A stretch of 64,000 nucleotides of DNA from Eonycteris spelaea. Taxonomy: Eukaryota; Chordata; Mammalia; Chiroptera; Pteropodidae. The DNA lies in contig PUFA01000066.1 in the NCBI GenBank assembly GCA_003508835.1, positions 7,520,501 through 7,584,500 on the forward strand, written 5' to 3'. The translations under genes were made by a program, and so were the position numbers. The notes below the pieces were generated by a model. That model was given only the letters and a program-made list of their open reading frames with translations. It was not told where the DNA came from and made no database searches. Position 1 is the first letter of the stretch; the number at the start of each line of letters is the position of its first letter. Shown here one piece after another: positions 19,501 through 31,721 of the stretch.

Positions 19501-20785
19501 AGAAGAGTGGGCGAGACGGACAATAAAGGGAGAAAGAATGAAAGCCGAGACAGAGGCAGCGCAGAGGAGTCTGTCGCGTTGCCTTAGGAGAAATTAAGAA
19601 GCCAGGCAAATTCTGAGTGTGCTCTCACCTGGGAATGAGACCGGACAGCCTGGGCCTGGCGCTCCTGGGGGTGGCGAGCGCCCCGTGGGCTGTCCTCTCT
19701 GGCGGGGGGGACGGCGGACGGTCGGGACTTGCCAGAGTTTGCAGCTGGCGATGCAGTTGGTGGCGGAGCCCGAGTGGTGTTCGGGGTTTTGCTGGGCGCC
19801 TTGGACTTGCCCGTCCAGAAAGCGAATGGCGGATGAAGATGAAGGCGGCCAGCGTGACGGAGGGCCTCTGCGCGGCCAGCCGCGGGCGGCCTCGCTGGGT
19901 CTCGCCGTGCAGCAGGTGCTGCCCTCAGTGCCTCAGGACTCCGAGGCCGACTGCTTGGGCGCACACAGCAGGGACTCTGCTTCTGACCCCGCCACCCCCG
20001 TGACACGGCCTGCACACGTGGTTAATTTGGGTCCCCTGGGGAGGGCTGGAGGTGGCCCGGCCACAGCGAAGGCTTTTCAGGGCCCTCCCAGACGTAGACA
20101 ATATTGATGCCATTTGTCCTGTCCCCAGAAAGGAGACGGATGGGCTGTTCTGGGCACGCTGTCTTCTTCGGCATCCAGTGGCCTTTGTCTCCTCTCCGTT
20201 GGCAATGGCTTCGTCAGGCCGTCAGTCAAAATGATGTCTCAAAGAGGGTGCCTCTGTGTGTCTTGGGAACAAACGCCCTGAGGACCCCGCCCCACTCAGA
20301 CGCCGCAGTGCCGAGCCAGTGGGTCTGGCGAAGACCTGCAGCTTGGCTGGGCTTGGGGTTCACAGGGCAGCTCGGCCCCACTGTCCCAGCAACAGTGGGG
20401 TTTAGAGAGATGGGGGTCCCCCCTTGAATGGGCCCCCGAGCCCAGGCCCAGTCGCTTCCCCGTGCTCAGCCACCGTGGCCTCTGCGGGCTGAGGAAGGAT
20501 TCAGTCTCCTTCTAGAAAGTTCTCTCCAGTCCCCAAATGTCATGACCAAATGAAGAAAGGAAGGTCGACTTCGTCGCCGAGGCCGGCTTCTCAGACAACA
20601 CGGGCGGAGAGCGGCCTCTGCCCTGTGTCCTGTGAGCACCTGTCTTTCTGGCCCTGAGCAGGACCCTGGGGAATGCCTTCTGGGGGCGGATCCCCACTCA
20701 GAGGAGCACAGAGCAAAACAAAGGACGTTGCTGCTGGCCGCTCAGCCCTCCCTAATGTTCCCCGAGGACAATAGGAGGCATAATT
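16571..20785. other. intergenic DNA, no gene recognised
   Basis: GC-rich, with many short CpG-containing open frames on both strands and none with a recognisable domain. T-run at about 17860-17872. Confidence 0.5.
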
Positions 20786-21130
20786 TGTTTTCGGGGTGTA
20801 ATTTTATTATATCGTGATGCAACAAAAGGTAAGATAGATTCCCTATTATCTTCTAATAACCCTATCAATTGTACAATGCCATACTATTATAATAACCCTT
20901 TTACTGAAAGCGATGATTTCAGTAAATTGCATTTCTTATATATTAGCGTATTATAATTTACCACCACAAACTTTACTCTTTTATTCCCTTAATTTTTATA
21001 CTTTCACTATTGAAAAACTTTTAAATATTTTCTGCAGTGGCTCATTCAGGCTTACATTGTAGGCTCTCTGCAACAAACCTATATTTCTGCCATCATCTCT
21101 CTTTTCAGATGCTGAATTAGCCTGAAAGGT
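20786..21130. other. AT-rich block within GC-rich DNA, possible conserved element
   Basis: An abrupt AT-rich stretch (for example TTATTATATCGTGATGCAAC and TTATATATTAGCG) in otherwise GC-rich sequence. It is not a simple repeat and I did not match it to a transposon family. It could be a conserved non-coding element or an old LINE remnant. Confidence 0.3.
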
Positions 21131-22379
21131 TTAATGAATAAATTAATTAATAATGACCAGAGGAAGCCTCCGTAAAGCAGAGTGTGTTTGGGTCGCTCAG
21201 CTGACGTTTGGTGGATGGTGGCTGACGACTGTCTTATGATTACAGATGAACTCAATGTCCCCCCCACCCCCGGCCACCACCACCTCTCTCCTTCCTGAAG
21301 AGTTTTCACAGCTATATAAGTGAGACAAGCGGGTGGGGGGGGATTATTGTTTATTTTCAAAAACATAAATGAATCACTAACACAAAGTGCACTCTTGCTT
21401 CGTGCCTTTATACCTAAGGTGACTCCTGGCACGTACTGCGATTTCAAAGAGACGGGGCTTGGGTCAAGTTTGTGGTCCCCGGTGGAGGACATCACATTCC
21501 TCCGTGGGCCCCGTGGACGCAGGAGGCCAGCACGTGAGGGAGGGGTTCGGCCTCCGCCGGAACCCAAAGGCGTATTGGGGAAGGACAGGCGTGTGGCCCT
21601 GGCCGGCACTTTGCAGGACGTAGAGCTCCCAGCCACCAAATGCCAGTCGTGCGTTCCTACTTCTACGAGAAGCCCCCAAACTCCGCACAGTTCCGAAGGC
21701 GGCCCGGTGGCAGGTGGGGGTGAGGGTCTCCTGTATTGGTCACTTGGCTAACTGATGATCAATCGAATTTAGTGCTGTCGTTCTTTATTCCTGACGAGAC
21801 ATTCGTCTTGGTATTATGTTTTCTCAAAGAATTACTGTACGAATAGGCTCTGGGGTCTCAGAAATGGAGAGAGGCAAACGAAGTACTCCATACGCGTAAA
21901 ACCTGGAACCTTCTCGATGATCTGGGGGAAGCGGAAACGAGATACAGCAGCGGCAGGAGTCTGAGGCCAGGGCGAGGCCGCCAGGGCTGTCCCCGAGACC
22001 CAGTGGCTACGTTCCACAGCCCTGCGGGACAGCCCTGGGCTTCCGTCCTCAAACCTTAGGTGGCGAGCAAGCAGCAGTGGCCACCGCTCAGCGGTGGGCT
22101 CCTCTGAACCAGCCCCTGAGGCCGGAGCCCAGAGGAAGAAAGCCAACGCGCTGACCTGCTGTGAACGCAGAGCTGAGCTGCTGGGAGCTCGTGGCCTGCG
22201 GAAGCCACGCTGTGGCCTCACGGTGCTTGAGACTAGAGGATTCGGGGCGGAGGCATGGGCTGCGTGAACGGAACCCACTCGCTCACGCAGCACGTATTAT
22301 CATCGAGCTCTTCCTACGTCAGGGCTGGGCCATAGGCACGGCCGGGACTGAGAAGGTCTTTGTCCGGCACGAGCTCACG

Positions 22380-22590
22380 TTTGAGGCGGGGACTCTGGAA
22401 TTCCACACACAGACAAATGAAGACGCTAATGGCAAAGAGCAGTAAATGCTGGGAAGGAAGCACCACAGGTGACCAGGCGCTGCTGGGCCAGGAACGCCGC
22501 GAAGGCCCAGCCATGCACAGACGCGGACGAGCACTCCGGGGAGCCGTCCGAGCAGGTGCAAAGGCCCTGAGGCAGGCCCGCAGGTGGCTC
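22380..22590 (+). mobile_element. L2-like LINE fragment
   Basis: GGAATTCCACACACAG... and GCAGGTGCAAAGGCCCTGAG resemble the L2 3' region in plus orientation, where such text is typical. The match is partial. Confidence 0.5.
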
Positions 22591-25180
22591 CGGCTGTGGC
22601 CGAGCGCCACTCACAGAAGGGAAGCGGATTCTGAAGTGCCGACGAGACCCTCCCTCCGAGCTCCCAAGGGCCCCCACACTCTGATACCGAGGGTGGGTTC
22701 GCAGATGGAGCAAGTTATAAAAACGAGGGACCGAATTTTCGGGACTCTTCAGATTGCTCTATGTGCTGTCTCGCGGCCTCGGAGCAGGAGCGCAGTGTCC
22801 GGCCTGTGCGTCGTACTCAGACGTGTGATCGTAAGTGTTCCCGGCATGGCAGGAAGTGGAAGGCGGTGGCGGCAGGCACACCCGCGACAAATAAATGCCT
22901 TTTTGTTGAAATACAAGCAGCCCAAGATAACCCGGTCCCCGGACTCACAGAGCACCTTTCCAGGCCGTGGTTTCCCTTGGAAAGTTAGATTTCATCTCTG
23001 ACTTGGACTTTTCTTTTATGAAAGAACAACACGTGTGACATGAAACTTCTTTTTTTTTTGACATGACAATACCTGGAATAATGAGATACATAAAGAACAA
23101 TGAAGAGCTAAGCGCTCCTAAGTATATTTTGAGCAGTTATTATCCACCATCAGTGCCTTTCAAATGTCACTTGTGGAGCGTTCGTCTGTTTGTAGCGAGG
23201 CGCAAAACTTTTTCGCTGTTCTTCTCCAAAGTGATGCAGAGCATTTCAAACCTCTGCGTCGAACTCTGACAGTTGCTCTGAATTTCAAGTGCTCAAACCC
23301 TTTATTTTGAAAAGCCCGAAGGTGCTCATCAAAGCAGCTCGGAGAACATTTTCAGAGCCTCCTGAGCCAGCTCTCTCTTAAATAATGTGACAGCTCGCAA
23401 GAGAACATCTGATGGGCACCGCATTCGATTGTTAAAAGTACAGCCAAGAAAGTCCAAGAAGTTTTATTTCTTTTTTCCCCCCACAAAGAACTGACTGTTC
23501 GTAACACATGGGCTCCTTCCTATGCGGTTGTTTACGGAGCGCGATTTCTTAATTTCTCTCTGTCTCTATCTGCAAATGGAGGCTGTGAGGATTCATTTTC
23601 ACATAAAGGACACCTGGGATTTGCACTTAAAAGGAAAAGAAAAACCCCACCGAGTGTTAAGCCCACCCACAGGGCTTCACGCATTCGGACTGTGTGCAGA
23701 AGGCTCTAACCACGGGAGCGCGTGGTGTCTATCCTTGACCACACACGTTGAAAACGTGCTTTGACCCCGAGCCCCTGAACTGGGCATTTACCACCGCAGG
23801 GCAGCTAGCTGAAAATCCAGTCCCAGCCCAATTCTTTTTTTTTTTAAAAAGTGCTCAGTGTGCGCAATGCTCACACAGCTCTTTAAATGTTTACCCTGAA
23901 AGTTGTAGTTTGCCGAGTAGGAATAGACATGAGCCCCCAAAGGATGGTCCACGGCCACCCATCTTGTTCCCAAGATGCCACCGGCCTGCGGGGGCACGAG
24001 CGTTGGGCCTGCTGGTTTTCGGTGTCCGGGTTGGGCTCCTGCAGCATGCCCGTGGGCACGACACCCAGGGGCGCCAGGGAAGAGCCTGCCTCGGTGCCTG
24101 GAACCCAGCCTTCCCCTGAACTCCTCGCGCTCTTCCTTTGCCCGCCACCCTTGGGCGAAAGTAGAACAGCCTGACTCGGATGAACAGCCCGTGGAGCCAA
24201 AGGCGCACGGCGCTCTATGAATACTGGAGACGGGTCGCTCACTGGGGCCCGTGGACCAGCCCAGGCGCCACATCATCAGGGGGCTGCAGCCACCCCAGTG
24301 CTTCTGGGGAACAGGGTGGGGTATTAGAAAACAATTAGAGAAACGTTTGCAAACACAGGACACCGAGCTCTGAAGGAGAAAGTGTCCTCTGTCACAGGAA
24401 GTCGAGCCCGGCCAGGCAGAGACACTGTGGAGACCCGTGAGGCAGCAGCACCATAGGGCTCACGGAGAAGAGGGCGTGCCGCGGGCGGCCACGTTTCGAT
24501 GAACTTCTCCAAACGTGCCTCTTAGTCCAATGACTGATGGAGAGACGTTAGCATCAGTAAAAACGAGGCATCCAGCCTGGTGACTGGCTTTCGTTTGTGC
24601 CTCAGCACTTAGCAAAGGGCACCTGAAAGAAAGGCATTTCAGCATCTGGCGACCGAGCTGCTGAGCGGGGCCAGGTAGGTGGGAAATGAGCCCGGCCCCT
24701 CATCAGGGCTGGCACACGCATCTCCCCTCAGAGCTGTCCACCACCCCCGGCCGGCCAGCCCTGCGGCCTGCTGGTCACAGACCGCTGGCTGCACCGCAGG
24801 CCCTTCCAGACGAGGGGGGCTGTTCGGCGCACTCGCTTGACTGAGCACACGGCCCTCCGGCCCCCGATGCCGACGGCTCTGAGAATGCACGGTGGCTCCC
24901 GGCAAGTAAAGACGCGGCTCAGAAACACGCCTGCCTGGGGCCCTTCGGAGCTGGTCGGGCGGGATGAGGCCCCGACGATGCGAGGGGAGCGGCAGGGTGG
25001 GGAGTGAGAAGTGAGCCCGTCACTCCGTGAGGTAGACGGGAGAGCACACGGGAAAAGCCACGTGACCGCGCCGTGACTCTGTGTCAGGGGGTGGGGTGCG
25101 TTTCTCAGGTGTATTTACTGCCGGCACAATGCGCTTGCTGCTTGGTCGCTTGCGGCCTGTGCACAGGACTTATCTTCCCA
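22591..25180. other. intergenic DNA, no gene recognised
   Basis: Mixed composition with T-runs at about 23049-23059 and 23836-23845. No exon pattern or clear repeat copy noticed. Confidence 0.45.
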
Positions 25181-25184
25181 GCTG

Positions 25185-25335
25185 GGTTTGTTTAGCGGGC
25201 GTTTGCTGAGCGCCTACTGTGTGCCAGGCTTGGGTGGAGGTGCAGAGCAAAACGCAGACTCCTGGAAGTCGGGGACTTTGCCTCTTTGTCCCCTCCCTCC
25301 TGGGCCTGCCTAGCACCATCGGAGCCAATTATGAC
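25185..25335 (+). mobile_element. L2/MIR-type repeat fragment
   Basis: GCTGAGCGCCTACTGTGTGC CAGGCTTGG is the shared 'growth-of-cycle' phrase of L2 3' ends and reverse-strand MIRs. Confidence 0.55.
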
Positions 25336-25384
25336 GTGAATGAGAGAATTCGCGCCCATAAGGAATAGTAGTTTCCCCCCCCGC

Positions 25385-25565
25385 AGCATTTATGAGCATT
25401 TGCTCAATTGTGCCAGGCACAATTTTTAGGCCGTTTATTTAGGTTGCCTAATCCCATCCGCATAATTACCTTGCCACACAAGGACTGTAATTATCCTCAA
25501 TTAGCAGATTGGAAACCAAGGAGGTGTAGACAGGGTATGGCTTGACTGAAGCCACATGGTCAAGA
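25385..25565 (-). mobile_element. MIR SINE, reverse orientation
   Basis: GTGCCAGGCACAATTTTTAG, CCTAATCCCATCCGCATAAT, TTATCCTCAATTAGCAGATT and GACTGAAGCCACATGG follow the reverse-complement MIR order. Confidence 0.7.
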
Positions 25566-26665
25566 CACGGATGGAAGTGTCCGCTTCCGACGTTCACGCC
25601 GTTGGCTACGGCACTGGGTCACCTGCCCAGGGACACCACAGGCCCCACCTGCAGATCAATCTACGGAGCCAGGCGCTGCTTCCTACGACCGTAGTAGGTA
25701 ATAGGCCAAGCAGGATCGACGGCTCAGGGAGGCTGACCCACCACCTAGGCAGTTGGTGTCTGCCGGCTGGACCTCCCACCGCTGTCAACCCTGGAGCCGT
25801 TGGGCCAGCTGCTTGCAGAGAGAGCCCGGGGCATCTGAGGCCCGCCCCGGAGTCCGCCACTTATGAGGGCGCCAAGGTCCCGGCACCTCTGCTTCCCGTT
25901 CTCCTGCCTGAAACGTCGACCTATTGACGTGACAGATTCTCCCCACCTGTGATTCTCAGCATCCACGGCAGCAGGCGGGCCCCTCAACATTCTCGGTTTC
26001 TCTTTAAATATCCAAAGCACCAAAATGAAAGTCTCGTTCCCCCTTTACCACCGGGTTACTTGGTTGCCTCTTCCAAGCAGGACAGGCTAGTTGCGGGGAG
26101 GGACTGCGGGGCCGGCATCGGCTTCCGTCAGACTCCGAGGTCCTCGCTCAGACAGACGGGGCTTTCCAGGTGCAGGAAGACGGGCTTGGCTTCCCCCCCA
26201 TGGAGGAGACCATCGCTCTCCGCTGTCGTCCAGCCCGGAACTATTTCAGGGTCTACGGCTCACTTAGGAGCCCCAGCCCCTGGCGTGATGTGCCGGCCGG
26301 ACCCCACCCCAGGGGCTGTGTCCCCGAATCTCGGCGGTGTGGACCCTCCCCCCACCGCCTCGGGAGAGGAGCTGAGCGTGTGCGTTATTACCTGAGTTTG
26401 GGGGTCCTCCGCCACGGACAGGCAGCAGAGATGGTTTCGCTCTTATTGGAAACAATTGCAGGGAGTGTGGGGGGGGGGGTTCGCGGTTACCGGGCAGGCG
26501 GGGAGGGTGGCGTTCGGTCCTGAGCAATTACTGTTGTTTCCCACAGAATTAACCACGCCGCAGAGTGCATCCATTTTCTCCCTGAAAAATAAACGCATCG
26601 GATTGTTTTTTGTGATAACTCTGCAGTTAGTTCTTTTCGTCCCGAGTCTGCCTGGGGCTGCTGTC

Positions 26666-26670
<5 letters not shown>

Positions 26671-26726
<56 letters not shown>

Positions 26727-26852
26727 TGTGTCTCTGTGTGTGTCTGTGTGTGTCTGTGTGTGTGTCTGTGTGTGTGTCTGTGTGTGTGTGTGTGTCTGTG
26801 TGTGAGTGTCTGTGTGTGTCTGTGTGTGTGTCTGTGTGCGTGTGTGTGTCTG
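26671..26852. repeat. TG/TCTG microsatellite
   Basis: A pure TG run of about 55 bases, then interrupted TG with TC insertions. It creates artefactual Cys/Val-rich and His/Thr-rich open frames on both strands. Confidence 0.97.
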
Positions 26853-28514
26853 GAACAGGATTCAGCGGATAATCTGTTCTCGCTCTGTTCACCACCAACT
26901 CTCAGAAGCATGGACTCGGCCTCACTCGCGGGGTTGGTAAGGCCGTCTCGGTGGAGAGGTGAGGAAATCGAAGGCACAGGGGACAAGCGACCTATCTGGG
27001 GACATTCGGGGCTGGCAGTGCCACTACAGGGCCACCAGAGTCTCTGTCCGGTCTTGGTCGGTCATTCTAGAGAAGGGATGAGAATACAGATGACACAGCA
27101 TCTTCAAAGCCGCGTGGAGCCCGCCCCACGGCCAGCGCCCTCAACACCACCGGTCAGAGGCAAACTAGTGGGAAGGGTGGGACACTGGTGGTTTGGGGTA
27201 AATTTGAGGCATGTTCTGTATATAACGTCAACCTGGAAGAGAGAACTGAGGCAGGGTTGTACAGGACTAAGGCAAACCTGAGTATTTTTTTGTTTTGTTT
27301 TTTGTCTTATCCGGGCTTGCTGTCCCTTTCCACCCAGCGTATTGGCGCACCTGTTACCTCCCACCTTCACGTGCACGTGTGACACGGAAGCAAGGGCCTC
27401 CCAGCCTCCAACAGGAAGAGAAGCTCAGCAAACACCGCGTCGAAGGGGGTGAGAGGAAGTGAGGTGAAAGCCAAGCCTGCCGGGTCCACCGCGGTGAGTG
27501 TATGTGGTGAAGAACCTTCGGCAGGACAGCACGAATGACACGCGGCGTGGACCTCGCCCACTTCCCCACTGCACAGGTGAAAAGCGTGAGGCCCGGACAA
27601 GCTTCGGGGGACGCGGAGCCGGAGCCGACTGGGGTCTCCTGAGTCTGGGTTCTGGGTACACAGGATACGGCCTCTTATCTCAGGATGCTTTGGGTGGCAA
27701 ACGACAGGCCACCCGACTCAAAACAGCTTGGACAGAAAGAGGGTCAGGATCTCAGGGGCCAGTGAAGAGCAAGGCCAGGCACAGAACACGATCAGGACTA
27801 GGATCTGCTCGTCCTGACTGTGGGGGACACTCTGCCGCTATCGCCCTGTGTCACGGCCTTCGTGTAAGCGAACTGGCAGCATCCCCCAGAGGACGGCCAT
27901 TCACAGATGGACACTGGGTGCAATGCTCAACATTTGTGTGGCCTCAGCCCCTTTGTGCCTCTCCGGACACCTGACGGAGAACTCTCTGAAGAAAATAAAC
28001 AAGATTTGGTGACCTTGCTATTTCCATCGGTCACTAATGACTGTTACAAGAACAACCAGCTGTCTCAAAGGGTTCTAACACCTGGCTGCTGGCAGCCACT
28101 TAGCCTATCTTCCTTGTACATCTTTGCAGCAAAAGCCATGCTTCATTAGCACGCGTGAAGCAAAGTGGCCTACCTCTAAGTTCCTTTGCATTTCTTCGTT
28201 GTGGAAAGAATATGCAAACAATCAAAATCATGACCCTCCTGGGGGAAAATTCCCTAATGAAATAAAAAATTGTCTTCTCTGCTGGGCGAACTTACCTGCA
28301 GCCTGAGGTTAAGGTCTTAAGACATTCCGAGGCCACGGAGAGAAACAGGAAGGTTTCGGGCGAGCAGTGTTGGGAAGGTGGGCGGGTGGAGGGTGTTGGA
28401 GACCTGCCTGCCCCTAGAGCGGGCAGCAGAAAAGCCCCTTCCCACAATATTCCTGCGCCCACATGGGGTCTTTGTTCCCTCGTCTTCAAAATAACACACT
28501 GGACCACGTAATCT

Positions 28515-28805
28515 CTCTTCTTTTTTAATTGAGGTAAAATTCACATAACATAAAATTACCCATTTCACATGCCCACTGTAAGTGAAAAAGAAAACTCATC
28601 GAATTGTACAATGTAAATGCAAGCACCTAATTGTCTATTATATTTCGATAAAGATGAAAACAAAGAAAAAATTAACCGTTTTACAGTGTCTAATTCAGTG
28701 GCACTTAGTACATTCACCGTATTACACAACCACTGCTCCGACTATTTCCAAAGGATTGTGTCGCCCCCAAAGGGAGACCCCCTACCCATTAAGCTGGATT
28801 ATCAT
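28515..28805 (+). mobile_element. L1M 3'-end fragment carrying a nested L1 3' end
   Basis: TTAATTGAGGTAAAATTCAC ATAACATAAAATTA at 28526-28558 resumes at about 28667 as AAAATTAACCG, CTAATTCAGTGGCACTTAGT and CCCCCTACCCATTAAG, all from the 3' region of an old L1M element. The segment 28569-28666 is a separate L1 3' end (TCGAATTGTACAATGTAAAT, then a TTTCGATAAAG tail) with a short A-rich end. The repeated AAAATTACCCATTT / AAAATTAACCGTTT flanks look like its target-site duplication. Confidence 0.8.
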
Positions 28806-28809
28806 AATC

Positions 28810-30890
28810 TTTTAAAGACCCTTTCAAGTATATAATTCCATGGCTCCAAAATAGGGAACCCACTTGACTGTGTAAAAACACCCCGAGACTGTAAAGGTAT
28901 TAAGATCACCCCGTGAGTGCAGAACGTCCAGATAGCGCCCTAACAAACACACCGGGGGCGGACGACCGGGCAGCCCGGGCAAGCGGCTGCACGGCGGGTC
29001 GTCACACAGCTCGCCAGCCGGAAGCGGCCACGCTGGTCCAGCCAGGCGTCCACGGAGTCGCCTCCCCGGCAGGGGACACCCACAGCTGATTTGCACACGC
29101 GCCTCTGGCTCCTGGACAAGACGTGGGATTTACGTTTTTAGCTTGTCACCTTCTGGAAAATCACTGTTGTTTTTTTTTTCCTTCATCTTTACCAGGGAAG
29201 GGTTGTACTTTTCTTATGAATGCAGAGTCCTGAACCGAGGAGTATTTTTCTGGTCACCCCCATCATTGGTGGGGTGGAGTGGGAGGTCATGATCTTACAG
29301 TCGCCAGCCTTAGCCTGGGAAAACGGCCTATTCGCACTGTCTCGCCTCTCCAGTGAGAGAATTGGCTGTGAACGATGGACGTCTAACATTTCGGGGCCGT
29401 TAATTTCTTTGTTCCAAGATCTGACATTGAAGCCTGATGGGTACCGCAGGTGAGGCCGGAGGCGCTGCGGGTGACGCAGGCTCCGAGCCCATCCCCCTCG
29501 GCCTCCCCCCTATGAGGAGGCTCAGGGGGCCCCCCAGATCCCAGAGCACAGCATGGGAGCCCCCACCTTAACTCGACAGGCTCGCCGAGCTCTGGGCGGT
29601 GGTCTTTGGACATCTGCTCACCATCTGCGAATCTCTGCCTTTTTGTTGGCCTCCAGGTAACCAAGAAATGTGAATGTACGTCACGATCAAACTGTCCTCA
29701 GACCCCTTCCCAGGTCACGGCTTTGTTTTCCTTTGCTCGCCTGGAACACAGCTGTCCCTCGCTCCCACGCCTCACCTGCTCACACCGTTTGCGTCTCTGC
29801 AGGTCCCATCCGAGTTCCCAGAGTGTCTTCCACCTGCTCCATTCTGCACGGCAATTAAAAGACCAGATGAAGGGCAGTGGTGACTCGCGGCTCCTACGTT
29901 CTGACTGAACTTGCTGTTTCTCTCTTGGAAGACTCAGAACATAAACACCTTGAATTTATGAGTAGTGTTTAGAACTGCAAATAAGTTCCTGTTCCTCATT
30001 TTTGTTTTCAATCTCTACGCCCTAAGAGAGGATCAAACCTATTACAGTTTTACCAGCAAAACGGGCCTCTCAACCCTTTTGGGGAGGTGAACCGCATGGG
30101 TATAAACGTGCATCTTTATGGTCGAGCATCGGAATAGCTGATTTCACTGACATTAGACCTTAGAAAGTCTCCCTGCAACTGAGCGTTCCATCATGGTTGG
30201 CACTAGACAGGACGCGAACTTGCATGTGGCTGACGCCACCAATGATGAATCCCGGTGGGAATTAATGGGAAATAATGTTAACGCAGACAAAACACCTCGT
30301 GTTGTACTTATACCGAGAGATTCCATTGGTGGAATCAAAATCCGAATCAATGGAACAGCCATGGGTGGGAGGTTTCGGGGGAAGCCGGTGGGCTGTGTAC
30401 AAACGTTGCATCTGGAAAGCTCTGTGGGGCTCTGAGACCCTTGATCTGAGAAGGCTGTGCACAGCGCCCACTACTGGCCACAGCTCCTTGCAGACACAGC
30501 CACGGAATCATACATATCAGCTCACAGTGCAGGGGGCAGAGGGGCAAGTCCCTACCCGACCTCGCTGGAGGGAGGGAGTCCTTCCCTGAGCTGTCTGGCT
30601 GGCGGTGGGGAGTCGGGGCCTTGGCCCCCTTCTCCCAACTTCTCACCTAGTGTTTTTGAAACACCAGCAGCAGCTCCATGGTCCATTAACTTGGACTGAA
30701 GCTCTGATGGCTGGCGAAGCAAATTCTTTCTTAACAGCTGTTATAAAGGTCTTATTGCACAAGTGTAATCTAGCGAAGCCGTCAAGCCCCACTCGCTCCC
30801 CAGATGCCTGGACTTCTCAGGGCGGTGAAAAGTGGTGGTCGACTCCAGGCGTATTTGGAGAACACCTGGAAGTTTCCAGAAAAGGCGATG
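28810..30890. other. intergenic DNA upstream of PCK1, no gene recognised
   Basis: From about 2.9 to 0.9 kb before the PCK1 start. T-run at about 29169-29179. Distal enhancers of PCK1 are known in this region in rodents and humans, but I could not place them by sequence. Confidence 0.45.
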
Positions 30891-30894
30891 GCAT

Positions 30895-31110
30895 CTCACA
30901 AGGGACAGCCCGCTGTCCTGCTCCAGAGCCCAGCTCATTTGTGCTCTAATCCTCCCTCTGCCGCCCACAGCTAGAGAGCTGGGAGTAGCCACTCAGCCTC
31001 TGTGTGCCTCAGTTTCCTCGCCTGTATGCAGGGTTGTACACGGGCCCCACTTCAGGGGGTGGAAACGAGTTAGTTGATGCAAAGCACTTAGAACAGTGCT
31101 CGCCGTTTAC
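30895..31110 (+). mobile_element. MIR SINE fragment
   Basis: GTGTGCCTCAGTTTCCTCGC CTGTATGCAGGG and GCAAAGCACTTAGAACAGTG CTCG are the MIR core and 3' blocks in plus orientation. Confidence 0.8.
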
Positions 31111-31235
31111 TCACTCAGCGGCTACTATGTGGCAGGAACTGTACCAACAAAAATACACAAAATAGGCAGAAATCCCTGCCCGCATCTTTGACATGGGAGC
31201 GGGGACACATGGTGGACGTAAATAAGGTCATTAGT
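31105..31235 (+). mobile_element. L2-like LINE fragment
   Basis: TTTACTCACTCAGCGGCTAC TATGTGGCAGGAACTG and AAATCCCTGCCCGCATC follow the L2 3'-end order, directly after the MIR. Confidence 0.55.
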
Positions 31236-31301
31236 CCTAAAGTTATTAGGTCAGGCCTTTGCCAACAAGTCGCCCGTTTGCCAGCATTTGGGCACCTTCT
31301 T

Positions 31302-31404
31302 CCCATGGACCTTTGATTGTGGGGTGACGCTTCCCCACGCTGGTGTTCTGCCAACCAGCAGCCATCAGCACCCACGATGTGCTCAGCAGCACTTGACGTC
31401 CAGG
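31302..31404 (+). promoter_or_regulatory. PCK1 distal hormone-response unit (gAF1, gAF2, GR1, GR2 counterparts)
   Basis: About 350 to 450 bases before the start site, matching in order and spacing the glucocorticoid response unit of the rat promoter as I recall it. CCCATGGACCTTTGATTG (31302-31319) corresponds to gAF1 (HNF4/RXR), TGGTGTTCTGCCAACC (31341-31356) to gAF2 (FOX), GCACCCACGATGTGCT (31368-31383) to GR1 and AGCACTTGACGTCCAGG (31388-31404) to GR2. The gAF1 and gAF2 cores differ at several bases from the rodent versions, so binding strength is uncertain. Confidence 0.6.
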
Positions 31405-31483
31405 ACATGTCCTCCCCAGCCTGCGCGCGGCCCTGCCCGCCTCCCGCTGGAAGGGCTGTGTGTTTTGCATCGCCAGTGAACGG

Positions 31484-31503
31484 GGTCAAAGTTTAGTCAA
31501 TCA
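31484..31503 (+). promoter_or_regulatory. PCK1 promoter P3/P4-type element (C/EBP, thyroid hormone response region)
   Basis: GGTCAAAGTTTAGTCAATCA is unchanged from the rat promoter as I recall it, where this region binds C/EBP and AP-1 proteins and supports cAMP and thyroid hormone response. Position is about -265 to -245. Confidence 0.7.
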
Positions 31504-31573
31504 GAAGTTACGCAAGGACTCGCGACGGCTGCCGAGGGGTCAGAGGCCTCCAGCATTCATCCACGGCCGGCCC

Positions 31574-31586
31574 TTCAATCATTACC
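31574..31586 (+). promoter_or_regulatory. PCK1 promoter P2 element, HNF1-type site
   Basis: TTCAATCATTACC corresponds to the P2 (HNF1) site that drives kidney expression; one base differs from the rat TTCAATCATTATC. Confidence 0.65.
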
Positions 31587-31632
31587 TCCCTGGGGTTTAT
31601 CGCGGGGAGCTGGCCCGACGCGTAACTGGCCG

Positions 31633-31647
31633 TGGCTGCGAGCCAGC
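31633..31647 (+). promoter_or_regulatory. NF1-like palindrome (P1 region) in PCK1 promoter
   Basis: TGGCTGCGAGCCAGC is an NF1-type inverted repeat placed just upstream of the CRE, as P1 is in the rodent gene. Confidence 0.4.
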
Positions 31648-31657
31648 GGCCTGCCCC

Positions 31658-31665
31658 TCACGTCA
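31658..31665 (+). promoter_or_regulatory. PCK1 promoter CRE
   Basis: TCACGTCA, followed by GAGACGAGCCTCC, aligns with the rodent cAMP response element TTACGTCA at about -90. The ACGTCA core, the strongest part for CREB and C/EBP binding, is kept. Confidence 0.75.
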
Positions 31666-31721
31666 GAGACGAGCCTCCCGGGCCGGTCCAAGGGGCAGGA
31701 CCGTTCCTTCCCTCCGCGAGG

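Noticed and set aside
26627..27281. Long Cys/Val-rich and His/Thr-rich open frames
   Set aside because: They are translations of the TG/CA microsatellite at 26671-26852 and have no domain or start context.
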